Below are positions 1 to 8,407 of a DNA stretch of 10,114 nt, in pieces. Made by a program: the position numbers and the translations under genes. The notes beneath the pieces were generated by a model. The model did no database searches, was not told the origin of the DNA, and saw nothing but the letters and a program-made list of their open reading frames with translations. Each line of letters starts with the position of its first letter. Position 1 is the stretch's first letter. This DNA is from Ochromonadaceae sp. CCMP2298 (taxonomy: Eukaryota; Sar; Synurophyceae; Ochromonadales; Ochromonadaceae): NCBI GenBank assembly GCA_026770595.1, contig MU634801.1, forward strand, positions 1 to 10,114. The letters are read 5' to 3'.

Positions 1-623
1 CCTCCCGGAAGGCTGCCTGGGCCCTCTCCTCTGCGGGGTTACGTACCAAATCTACCACACCCTCTGCCCCCCCAGAGACCAGGTAGGGGGGTACATCAGA
101 GGCAGAGGCAAAGGCAAAGGCAGACGCAGGGGCGGACGCCTCTGCGTCTGCTTCGCCGTCATCGTCGCCTGCTGCGGCGGCGTCGGCAGCAAGGCGTGCC
201 AACGCAGCGGTACGTTCGGCTTGAGTCGGAACTATTCTCATTCCTTTGCTAGGGACATTACTGCCATATACGATGTAGGCAGCTTCCGCAGAAGATAAGG
301 CAGAGGAGGTAGGGACAGAGTTGGAGGCAGAGTTGGAGGCAGAGTTGGAGGCAGAGTTGGAGGCAGAGGAGGAGGTGGAGGTAAAGATATTGCCAGCGCC
401 GTCTTTTTCTTTGGAGGACGCGATGCTTGCCAGGGCCTTGTGGTTCATCCGCGCCCTCTGCAGCTCCTTATCCTCCTTCTGCATCTTCCTCTTCAGCTTC
501 TGCACGCCTGCCTCCCTATTTCTGAAGTACTCTGCCTTGTTCATCCAGGCGTTGGTAAGGCCGGCAACGGTGTTGGCCGCTTGGCAGTAGGACTGCTGCA
601 GGAGACAGCGCACGCAGACGAAT
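1..623 (-). other. Last visible exon: PHD end, basic helix, Ser/Ala tail
   Basis: Residues 2032-2239. After the final PHD cysteines comes a Lys/Arg/Glu/Gln-rich stretch (from about NKAEYFRNREAGVQKLKRKM onward) that should form a basic helix or coiled coil. Then come a Ser/Thr run, a SASN tetrapeptide repeat and an Ala/Asp-rich segment. It stays open to base 1, so the C-terminus and any further domains lie to the left of the window. Confidence 0.75.
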
Positions 624-738
624 CTATATGGGGGGGGTTGCATTGTTTGAGTGGGGATAAGTGGAGAAGGTTAAGGGATAAATACTACAAAGAACACAGA
701 GTCTGAGGGGAGTAAGGTTGAAGAACAAATAAAAACAA

Positions 739-791
<53 letters not shown>

Positions 792-1069
792 GGCACAAAC
801 CTTGTGCACTTCTCAGCCATGGAGCTGCTCATGCCTATGCATGTGAAGTGGTACCACTCCTCACACACGTCGCAGCCAACCATCTGGCCGTGGTAGAGCT
901 GCCGGCACAGGCAGTAGGTCTTGTTCACCTGTCGGTGGGAGAAGAGGTAGAGCAGAAGTCGGGGGATAAAAACATGGAGCATAGAGGAGGTCGGAGAATC
1001 CACACAGAGTGTAGAGAATAATACACCCCAGAATGAGAAATCCGCACACACACATACACACACACAGAG

Positions 1070-1164
<95 letters not shown>

Positions 1165-4100
1165 ACAGAGATTGGGGCATACATACAAATATACACAGAG
1201 TGACGCACACACAGATTATACTTCTACCCACCTGCACTATGCTGTCCGAGTATTCATGCAGGTTCACTCTGATATCCCTCGCCTCCTCCACCAGCTCAGA
1301 CAAAACCTCCGCCGGCGCCGAGGCGGAATCGAACCCGGACGCATCAAGCCGCGACTTCCACTGCTGCGCTTTCCGGAGTTCTCCCCTGAGCTCCTTTAAT
1401 TCCGCGTTGCGCTGTGGATAAATAACCTTTTCTCCTGCCTTTATGAAGGTCTTTAGTTCGGCCATGTCTAGAAGCACGCTACCGGTCCTGAGCTCTGCGG
1501 CTCTAGCCAGCCACGCGGTGGATTGCTTCACGGCCTCCTCAAGTACGGACCTTAGGTGGGGAGGAAAATGTTGGGAGGGTATAGGGATGGGGAGGGAGGG
1601 GAAAATACATAAGACGTACGGTGAAGGGTGCATGCCGAATAGCAACGTTTGGTGTGTGGCATGTGCTTTGTGACCTGTGGGGCTTGGTGTATGTACGGAG
1701 CATATAATACCACCATATAATAAACAGCACAGTACGTACCTCTCCCTCGGTTTGAAGTCCTGCTCTGAAGCCTCCCTTAGTAGCTTTTCCACCTCGCCCC
1801 CAGCACCCACCCCTCCACCCCCGCCCCCACCCACAACACCTACAACCCCCGTACCACCCTCCACCCCTATGCGTGTTAGTACACTGTTTGCCCTGGCTGC
1901 CCAGTCCCCGCTCGCCCTGAGCCGCTGTGCATAAGCCTTGAGTGCGCGTAGCCACAGATCTAGTAGGCGAGCCATCGACGTGCTCAGAAGCTGCCCAGAC
2001 ACCCCCATCCCCGACCCAGACTCCCCCGCGATCAAAGGCACCTGCGTTCCCTGGACAAGGGACACCACAGCACCCTCCTCCCCTGCCGCTTCTGCCGCCT
2101 CCTCCTCCGCCTCCTCCCTTTCCTGCGCCTGTGCCGCCAGCAAATCGAGAGTCTGCGCCAGCTCCATCCGCCGCTGCATACGGGGCACGTCAAGCTCAGT
2201 CTCGTCCTCCTCCTCCCCCGCACCCGCACCTGAAATCGCACCTGCGCCCGCACCACGACCCATATCCCCGGATTCTTCAGCCTTGCGCTTCCTACCCGAC
2301 GCAGGGGCAGAGGTGGCAGTGCCCAGGCCTGGTGTCTCCTCACCAGGTGAGTCAGGGTCCCTCTTGGACGCCTGGGACTGTGCCTGGGTCTGGGTATGGG
2401 ACCCCTGGGTGAAATCTGCGTCAACTGCTTTGCGCTTGACGATGCCAGAGGCTGCACGGGTAGACTTGGCCTGCCCCGAGTTAGGGGAGGGGTGAGAGAG
2501 GTGGTCGTCGGAGAGCTCGCCAACCTTGCGCTTCTTCTTGTGGGAGGTAGAGGCAGAGGCAGAGGTGGGGGCAGCAGTGTCTTCCTCCTCCTCTTGATCG
2601 TAGGCGCTGCTGGAGGCCAGAAGACTCTGCGCGTATGTGTCAGACAGTGCCTTATCCTCCGCACCCGCGCCCACACCACCTACCCCCGCACCCGCGCTTG
2701 CGCCACCTGCGCCTGATTCTAAGGGTGGTCCCAGCTGCAGCAGTGCCACACCCTCGCCTATCAGCATATGTACCAGCCGAATGTCAGCATCCCCCCAGCT
2801 GTGCAGGTCCACCGGCTCTAAGAGGTCCTCCCACCCCTCCCACGCCATAACCGCCCTACGCCTGCCACTCCCACCCCCCCCCACGCTGCGGCGGCTTACC
2901 CGCGATAGGCAGAGAAGATCTCTGCTCTCAAGCAGCCACTCCAGCAACGCCACACAAACACGCAGTCCCTGGTGCACCGGCATATCTAAGCCTATCGCAT
3001 CGCCCTCCTGCCTTACCTTCACCACCTCATCGTAGAGATCAGCCAGGCCCTCGGCCAGCACGGCCTCCTCTTTGCTGTGCCCCCCCGCCCCAAAAATTGC
3101 GCTCGCACCCACACCCACGCCCGCACCTACAGCGCTCACAGCGCTCACAGCGCCCACTCCTGCGCTTGTGCTGGTGTCCGTCGCAGTGGGGTGGAAGGGG
3201 AAGAGCCTTGACCCCCGCTGCCCCTGCCCCAGCGCCTGCGACTGCCCCACGCTGTGCCAGGGCTGCCCCCCATACGAAGGCGAGGCCTGCGAATGCAGCA
3301 CCACGAGTCTGAAATACTCCGCGAACAGTGTCTGCATCCTTTCTCTGAAGACGGACCCCAGATAGCCCCCCGCACGGGATGCCCAATCCTCTGCGCGCTG
3401 TCGAACACTACGAAGGGCGGCCAATTCTGTCTCCAGATTGACCCCGAAGGTGCGCGCCTGTAGGGCGAGGCTATCCAGCTGTGCGAGGGGAACCAGCACG
3501 CACTCATCGTCATCAGAGATGGCTGGCGCGGAGGCAGAGGCAGAGGCAGAGGCAGAGGCAGAGGTAGAGGTAGTCGTGTCAGTTGGCGCGGCCATAGCGG
3601 TCTTACGTCTCTTCAGACTGCGTGATACACCCGCCCCCACCCCCTCACCGAAATCCTCGCCTATACCTCCACCCCCGCCACCCCCTGCGTTGTACAGCTT
3701 CTGCACCTGCTGCAGCCACCTCTCCACCCCCCACAGCAGCTCCTGGGCCCTCCTGGGCTGATTGAAGTCAGCAAGCAGCTGGGAGGCGGAGGAGGAGACA
3801 CGCAGCAGGTCGGCATATTCTAGCAACCCCTCTCCCTCCTCCTGTCCATCCTCCTTCTGTTTCTCTTCCTCTCCCTCCTGTCGATCCACCTCCATAACGG
3901 CGGTAGCGCTCTCCAGCTTGACCTGAGACTTCCCATCTTCCCCCTCGACCCCGTCCCCTGTCCCCGCCCCCACGGCAGACGCAGTCTCAGTCTCCACTAG
4001 GCCCATCCTTTTCAGAGCCTCGCGGTGCTCTGACAGCCACCCCTCCGCCGCACCGATAGCCGACCTCAGGGGTCTCATCTCATACTCAAAGTTTAGGGCT

Positions 4101-7100
4101 ATGCTGCCCCCCTCATCTGCCAGAAAGCGCAGTCTTGAGAGCTTAGTGTCCTTCCTGACTACGTTCCCCTGTACCACCTTCTTCACCCTATTGAGCCACC
4201 GTTCTCCCTCTGCTACCAGCTCCATACAGCGGACCTCTTCTGCAAGCGGTCTGACGGGCAGGTCGGTGTGCCCCGAGGAGGAGATGCCCGCGCGGATGCG
4301 GCTGATCTCCTTAGCGTACGTCTGCATCTCAGTCAGCCTGGGCCACTTTCTCTTCTCCCTGTTGTGCCTGCCTACGTCATCGTCGTCTGGGTCTGCGCCT
4401 GCACCAGCAGTGTCGTCAGTGGCTGGCGCCAGCAGGGGTCTGATCTTTTTCGCCCACTCCAGGGCCAGCAGGTGCCCCCTTAGGGTCCCAGCCTCCTCCA
4501 AAGTAACGGGCATTCCCTCCACCTCCGCCAGCATCGCCCTCAGCACCTGGATATTTCTATCAATCTGATCCTCCTCCTCCTCCTCTTCCTCCTCCTCCTC
4601 TTCTTCGACCCCTCCTTCGGCACCCTTCTCGCCCTCCACATCCGCACCCACGCTCTTGTCAGTCGGGGAGACGTCCTCCTCATCGCCCAAAAGCAGATCC
4701 CTTGCTCGGGCTATCCAGTTCTCAGCAGACTCTACCACCGCATGTGCGCGGTCTAGCTCACGGTTGGTAGTACGCCCGTTCTTACCATCTTTCTGCGCCT
4801 GTATCTGCGCCTCCAGTGCCGCCTCATCTGGCTGGTACAGAGACTCCCCCTCGGACACCATCATGCGCATATCAGACAGACTGACTTTCTCCTCCTCTGC
4901 GCGCTTGGACCTGCTGGCCGCCTTGGTGGGCACAAAGGATCTCTTCAGCTTCTCCAACCACGCCTTGGCCTGGCCCTTCTTCTCCCTCAGGCCCTCTAAT
5001 TCTACCCTAAAGTGGAAAGGCATGCGCTCCCCCTCAGCGATAAGAGCGTCCACCTTTTTCAGCGGGATGGGCTTCTGCGCCTGCGCCTGACCCTTATCTC
5101 GGCGGCTCTGGGTGCCCCCCCCCGTACCCTCGCCTTCCACCGCGCCTGCACCCGAGCCCAGAGAGGCTACCTCTTTCTGCCACTCCTCGGCCCTGCACAC
5201 CAGCGCCTGTAGGGCATTAAACTCGCCAGAGCCGAAAGGGAATGCGTGCATGCTCTGCGACAGTGTCTGCACCTCGCTGAGGGGGTAGCGGGCGCGCTCG
5301 ATTGTGAGCCGGGATTTCGCTTGCTGCAGCTGTCGTCCCCTGGATACAATGGTGGTCGCTACGCCTACCAGCTGTAGACCACGGGAGTGCATGTACTCTA
5401 CATACACGATCTCAGATATGCGTACGGGGTTCAGGGAGGCCTGACGGAGCAGCTCGCCGACCTGGGCCATGGAGGGACGACCGTCGTCTCTGTCTTTGTC
5501 TTTACCTTTGCCCTCTTTGGTGTCCTTAATGTCTTTGCTCCAGGCGCCTGCGAAGGTACCGGCCGCTGCGCAGAGCTGCTCCAAACCCCCCCGCTGTATC
5601 TGCAGCCTTAGTTGTGCCCGCACCGCCGCCGCACCGTACGCAGGAGGTCTCCCACTCCACAGAGGCTTGTCCGCGTCACACACGCCACCCATACCCCCTA
5701 GACCTGCCATACCCCCCATACCCCCTGCCCCCACCGGCCCCATCCCCTCCAGACCCCCCAGACCCCCTACATCCAGACCCTCACCGCCCTCCGCCTCCCA
5801 CCTGCAGCAGGCCGCAAGCACATACCGAGATTTTCTCAGCAATCCCTCTGTTGTCTTTATAACTCCCCTGAGTTGCACCTCTTCTGCAGGGCAAGCCACC
5901 AGCCCCTGCGCCTCTTTGAGTAACTCCCTCAGTCCGGCTAGAAGACTCTCAGCACTGTGCACGCCTGCACCTTTGCGCTGCCCCCCGCCCCCGCCCGTGC
6001 CACCCCCGCCGCCACTGTGGTGGCTCTTGGGTCCCTCTTCTGTGGTCGAGCACAGCGCGTTGAGGGAGCAGCAGTAGACGGAGTCTCGCACCTCTGCTAC
6101 CCAGAACCGCGCCGCCAATAGGGCCTTTACAAGCTTTCCCAGCAGGGTGGCCGCATTGTCCAGCAGGGTGGCCTCATCGCCTGCAGCTACTGACTGCATA
6201 GCGGTGCTGAAGGGGGGCAGCGCCGTAGCACGGTCCATCAATGCCTGCACCTGCGTAAGCGTAGCCCTCCCACCCGATCCCCCGCCCGGCCCCGTACCCG
6301 CCAGCACCGCTGCTGCCTCCTGCGCAACGGCGAGCCATTTCTTGCGAAGTTCTGCCTTGTCGTTACTGCCCACTCCTCGGGACTTGGACGGGCGCACACA
6401 CAGCACGGCTCCCAGAGCTGCAGCTGTTGCTGCTGCGGTTTTATCCGCCTCTAAATCCTTCCCCTCCTTGCCCTCCTTCGCAGCCCCCTCCTTCCCTTCC
6501 TTTCCTCCATTCAGCGACCCGTTGTCTTCAGAAATCGTCCTATCTTTGCGCCCCTTACCCGCCCCCGCCCCCGCTGCCGCCGTCTCCGTTTTCTTCCCCT
6601 TGCCCTTCCTTCCAGCGTCCTCCTCATTGCCATACTCCTCATCCTCACCCTCTACGCCCACCTCGCCCTCCCCCAGAGCGATGGCGGTGGGTGCGGACTC
6701 TGGCTGTCGGGGGTGAGAGATAAGCGAACTGTACAGCCCACAACCGCTCTTGATCCCACTGCTGCTACCACCACTCCCACCACTGCCGCTAATGCTGTTG
6801 ACCTTCTCTTCATCCTCCTCAAGGCTGGGGCGCGCGTTGAGCGAGAAGGCGCCCAGCAGGGGAGCAGGCGCCACACGAATTATGCGGTCTTTGCACTCGC
6901 TGAATATGACGTTCGACGCCATTCTCTCTGAAACATTGAGCGACTTGCCAGTCAGTACGGCGTCTGGTGGAAGAGTAGGAGGAATTGAGACCACGGTCAT
7001 TGGCATTAGCAGAGGCGTAGAGATTGGTATTGGTAGAGGCAGAGATTGGTATAGGTGTAGGCATAGATAGGCACAGGAATAAACGAAGACATTGACAGAG

Positions 7101-7766
7101 ACACCGACAAGGCAGACAGTAACACACACAGAAACAGACAACGTACCTTTTCCGCAGCCCAGCAGGCAGTAAAGGTTGAAGTACGCCCTATCCACGTCAT
7201 AACCGTACGCCGCCAGATACTCCAGCGCAAACACGTCCGACTCCAAAGGAACGTCTGACATCTCTACATTCCACAGGTACTGCGCCTTCGGATGCACGGA
7301 CTCCATTAGGTTGCGCGTGGCGATCAGGAAGGCTGAATAATAATCAATAGATAATAGATGATAGATAATCCAATCGTGAGTAATGCGCAAAGCGGTATAG
7401 TGGGCAATTGTGAGCAATGGTGGGTAATAGTGGACAATAGTGGGCAATGGGGAACGAACCTCTAACTTCGGGGTCTGAGCTGTATCGCGCTGAGTAGACG
7501 CTGGCGCTCTGCACGCTGAGGTATGTGTCCCCATCTGTGTCTGTGGGATGGAGGTTGAGGAGTGAGGAGTGCATGGCAGAGCAAGCAGGCAGGCAGCAGG
7601 CTGTCCCACCTTGTTGGTCCGGACACCAGTCTGGTACATCTGCTTGATAAAGATCAGGGTCGATTCTGGGAGGTACGTGCACCGGGGGGGGCTTTGAGCC
7701 ATCCTCGGCGGCGCCTGGCACGGAGCCTTTGTCGGCCTCCGCGATCCTCAACTCTTCCGCGCTCAT
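1..7766 (-). CDS. ELM2 / PLU-1 repeat array / PHD finger chromatin protein (KDM5-related), 7 exons, 3' end outside window
   Basis: A likely nuclear chromatin-binding scaffold; the reader modules are visible but no catalytic domain is. Proposed exons on the minus strand are 7766-7610, 7540-7460, 7332-7147, 6963-1740, 1550-1232, 928-801 and 623-1. All six introns (69, 127, 183, 189, 303 and 177 nt) are GT-AG and keep frame, giving 2,239 residues with no stop before the window edge. In order the protein holds an ELM2-like domain (about 30-142), an acidic, Gly/Ser-rich linker, a PLU-1-type helical array (about 345-1989), a PHD finger (1995-2038), a basic helical stretch and a Ser/Ala-rich tail. 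The start MSAEEL is chosen because the ELM2 motif follows within 35 residues. An in-frame ATG at 7937 exists but adds Cys-rich, unconvincing sequence. PLU-1 repeats running into a PHD finger recall KDM5, but JmjN, ARID and JmjC are absent from everything seen. The 5.2-kb exon is unbroken. Exon borders are inferred from splice signals and domain continuity, without transcript data; the 6963 acceptor is the least certain (an in-frame alternative lies about 40 nt inside the exon). Confidence 0.8.
312..369 (-). repeat. 12-nt coding tandem repeat (SASN)n
   Basis: About four copies of plus-strand TTGGAGGCAGAG encode Ser-Ala-Ser-Asn repeats in the tail after the PHD finger. The 12-nt unit preserves the frame. 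Near identity between copies suggests recent expansion. Confidence 0.85.
614..928 (-). other. PHD finger (C4HC3) split by an intron
   Basis: Residues 1995-2038 carry all eight zinc ligands: Cys1995 and Cys1997 (CLC), Cys2008 and Cys2011 (CDVC), His2016 and Cys2019 (HFTC), Cys2035 and Cys2038 (CVRC). The first six lie in the exon 928-801. The last two come from the next exon and are in frame only if 624-800 is removed, which strongly supports that intron. The WYH triplet around the His ligand and the CVRC end are typical of PHD fingers of the KDM5 and BPTF type. These fingers usually read the N-terminal tail of histone H3; an aromatic cage cannot be assigned with confidence here. The finger directly follows the last PLU-1 helix, as in KDM5 proteins. 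Confidence 0.9.
739..791. repeat. ACATAT hexanucleotide microsatellite in an intron
   Basis: About 8.5 perfect units lie in the 624-800 intron that splits the PHD finger. Read through on the minus strand the unit stays open and would give Val-Tyr repeats, so intron retention would break the finger without an immediate stop. Confidence 0.95.
1044..1162. repeat. CA/GA compound microsatellite in an intron
   Basis: A CA-rich stretch (about 1044-1075) leads into an uninterrupted GA run of about 43 units (1076-1162). It lies in the 929-1231 intron. On the transcribed sense strand it reads as a long CU tract upstream of the acceptor at 929, the kind of sequence pyrimidine-tract-binding splicing factors recognise in other eukaryotes. 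Confidence 0.95.
2282..3613 (-). other. Three basic clusters resembling nuclear localisation signals
   Basis: Within the large protein, KRRK (residues 1259-1262, bases 3602-3613), KKKRKV (residues 1617-1622, bases 2522-2539) and RKRK (residues 1699-1702, bases 2282-2293) sit in disordered spacers of the PLU-1 array. KKKRKV is a classical monopartite nuclear import motif, which agrees with the chromatin domains. The assignment is by motif only. Confidence 0.6.
3531..3572 (-). repeat. Hexanucleotide repeat coding Ser-Ala/Ser-Thr
   Basis: Seven tandem 6-nt units (plus strand GAGGCA x5, then GAGGTA x2) in the large exon encode an alternating Ser-Ala and Ser-Thr spacer between PLU-1 units. Because the unit is a multiple of three, changes in copy number would keep the reading frame. 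Confidence 0.9.
4569..4607 (-). repeat. Poly-glutamate tract
   Basis: A GAG/GAA run on the minus strand encodes about 12-13 consecutive Glu residues near residue 930, between two PLU-1 helical units. It is an acidic, probably disordered hinge and a likely site of length variation. Confidence 0.85.
7011..7056. repeat. Imperfect 22-24-nt duplication in an intron
   Basis: Two neighbouring copies starting AGAGGC and containing AGAGATTGGTAT (7019-7030 and 7041-7052) lie in the 6964-7146 intron. They explain the Ile/Pro/Leu-rich translation that appears if this intron is read through. Confidence 0.7.
7401..7450. repeat. Decanucleotide tandem repeat in an intron
   Basis: Five adjacent 10-nt units related to TGGGCAATGG (for example TGAGCAATGG, TGGGTAATAG, TGGACAATAG) lie in the 7333-7459 intron, beginning about nine bases from the donor. 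They are the only obvious structure in that intron apart from an AT-rich GATAATA-type stretch (about 7338-7370). Confidence 0.85.
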
Positions 7767-7923
7767 CGTCAATTTGCCCACTCCACGCAGGCACAAGTCG
7801 AGAGCACTGACTTTACTCCCGAGACTGCGAGATCCAGTCAGATTTTGGGCGCAGTTGCCACGGTTGGATACAGACTGACAGAGTTCCCCAGGGTGGGGGT
7901 AGAGATTCCAACTGCAGCACAAA

Positions 7924-7954
7924 TATGGCCACCCCACACAACTATGGCCACCCC
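7924..7954 (-). promoter_or_regulatory. Duplicated 12-mer upstream of the large gene
   Basis: TATGGCCACCCC occurs exactly twice (7924-7935 and 7943-7954), 19 nt start to start, about 160-190 nt upstream of the ATG at 7766. Two identical 12-mers at close to two helical turns suit a paired transcription-factor site, but no factor is assigned. Confidence 0.4.
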
Positions 7955-8005
7955 TTTTAATGGGGGATAACGCCTAAAAAACGAAACAGAGCATACCATA
8001 AGTCA

Positions 8006-8168
8006 CCAATCCTGATGATTCACGCCTTTACAAGATCATTTTAATAGACTAATATGATGCTTGCACATTCAGTACATGTATTTTTGTGGACTGAACGAGC
8101 AGTACGAGTTTTTAGGTTTTATCTGAGTGCCAGCCGCCCAGCGTCCGCCCAATATTCCATCACCCAAT
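8006..8168 (-). promoter_or_regulatory. CCAAT motifs upstream of the large gene
   Basis: Plus-strand CCAAT occurs at 8006-8010, 8149-8153 and 8164-8168, i.e. ATTGG on the gene's own strand, 240-400 nt before the start codon. The last two are 15 bp apart and one sits in ACCCAATCAG, a good NF-Y-like context. Five-base motifs occur often by chance. Confidence 0.25.
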
Positions 8169-8246
8169 CAGCCATCCGTCACAGAATAGCAGAGTACTAG
8201 TACTAGAGTACCAGAGTACTTGTGCTAGAATATAGACTCTCTCACA

Positions 8247-8261
8247 TGTGTGTGTGTGTGT
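8247..8261. repeat. Short TG dinucleotide repeat
   Basis: Seven and a half TG units in the intergenic region, probably in the 3' untranslated part of the export-adaptor gene. No function is evident. Confidence 0.8.
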
Positions 8262-8407
8262 CCCATTTAAACTACATTGTGTAGCGAATAAGTAAGAATG
8301 TTAGAGCGAATAACCACACCTTCGCAGTTTCTTTTTACTCCTCAGTCTTCAAGTTGAGAATACGAATTACACATGATAAGCCCACTGTCCTGGTCACTCC
8401 GTGGCGC

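Larger units (their letters stand above)
1232..6365 (-). other. Extended PLU-1-type helical repeat array
   Basis: Residues about 345-1989. The pattern is a helix of the type L-x-x-(L/M)-x-x-(E/A)-(G/A)-x-x-(L/M), a helix with conserved Leu, then a third ending in a Trp-centred motif. Trp-centred examples include AKAWLEKLKRSF (near 4963), AENWIARARDLL (near 4715), LEWAKKIRPLL (near 4455), GERWLNRVKKVV (near 4190), AEGWLSEHREAL (near 4030), VERWLQQVQKLY (near 3710), AEDWASRAGGYL (near 3385), LLEWLLESRDLL (near 2930), STAWLARAAEL (near 1505) and AQQWKSRLD (near 1360). Low-complexity spacers rich in Ala, Gly, Ser and Glu separate the units. In KDM5 proteins the PLU-1 region is roughly 330 residues, so this array is several times longer. 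The fold is probably alpha-helical and extended, serving as a spacer or interaction surface. Confidence 0.7.
6964..7680 (-). other. ELM2-like domain, split over three exons
   Basis: Residues about 30-142 of the large protein. Exon 1 carries PPRIDPDLYQADVPDW, which fits the ELM2 opening (hydrophobic-x-VG-x-x-(Y/F)-QA-x-(I/V)-P). Exon 3 carries ALEYLAAYGYDVDRAYFNL, which fits the ELM2 close (AL-x-x-L-x-x-x-x-YD-(V/I)-x-x-A). Splicing 7610 to 7540 and 7460 to 7332 joins these at a plausible spacing. ELM2 domains are known from MTA, RCOR/CoREST and MIDEAS proteins, where ELM2 with a neighbouring SANT domain recruits histone deacetylases. I see no clear SANT domain after it, so HDAC recruitment is only an inference. 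Confidence 0.7.
7767..8407 (-). other. Intergenic region between the two genes
   Basis: This 641-nt gap should hold the 3' untranslated region of the export-adaptor gene and the promoter and 5' leader of the large chromatin gene. I find no ORF with family resemblance and no RNA gene. Visible elements are a duplicated 12-mer (7924-7954), three plus-strand CCAAT motifs, a 12-bp palindrome AGTACTAGTACT (8193-8204) in a GTAC-rich patch, and a short TG repeat (8247-8261). No canonical AATAAA was seen on the minus strand after the 8408 stop. Confidence 0.6.

Noticed and set aside
861-1212. Ser-Leu repeat proteins on the minus strand
   Set aside because: They are translations of the GA/CT microsatellite in an intron.
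1938-2495. Plus-strand ORF of 185 codons
   Set aside because: It is antisense to the large exon and consists of Ser/Ala/Pro-rich low-complexity translation produced by GC-rich codons; no family resemblance.
5469-6077. Plus-strand ORF of 202 codons and the similar one at 6147-6716
   Set aside because: Both are Pro/Ser-rich antisense readings of Gly/Ala-rich coding sequence with no domain.
1163-7702. A single unspliced 2,179-codon minus-strand ORF as the gene itself
   Set aside because: Its start is out of frame with the ELM2 opening in exon 1, and it runs through intron-like segments (7333-7459, 6964-7146, 1551-1739) and ends inside the GA-repeat intron, missing the PHD finger. The spliced model joins recognisable domains instead.
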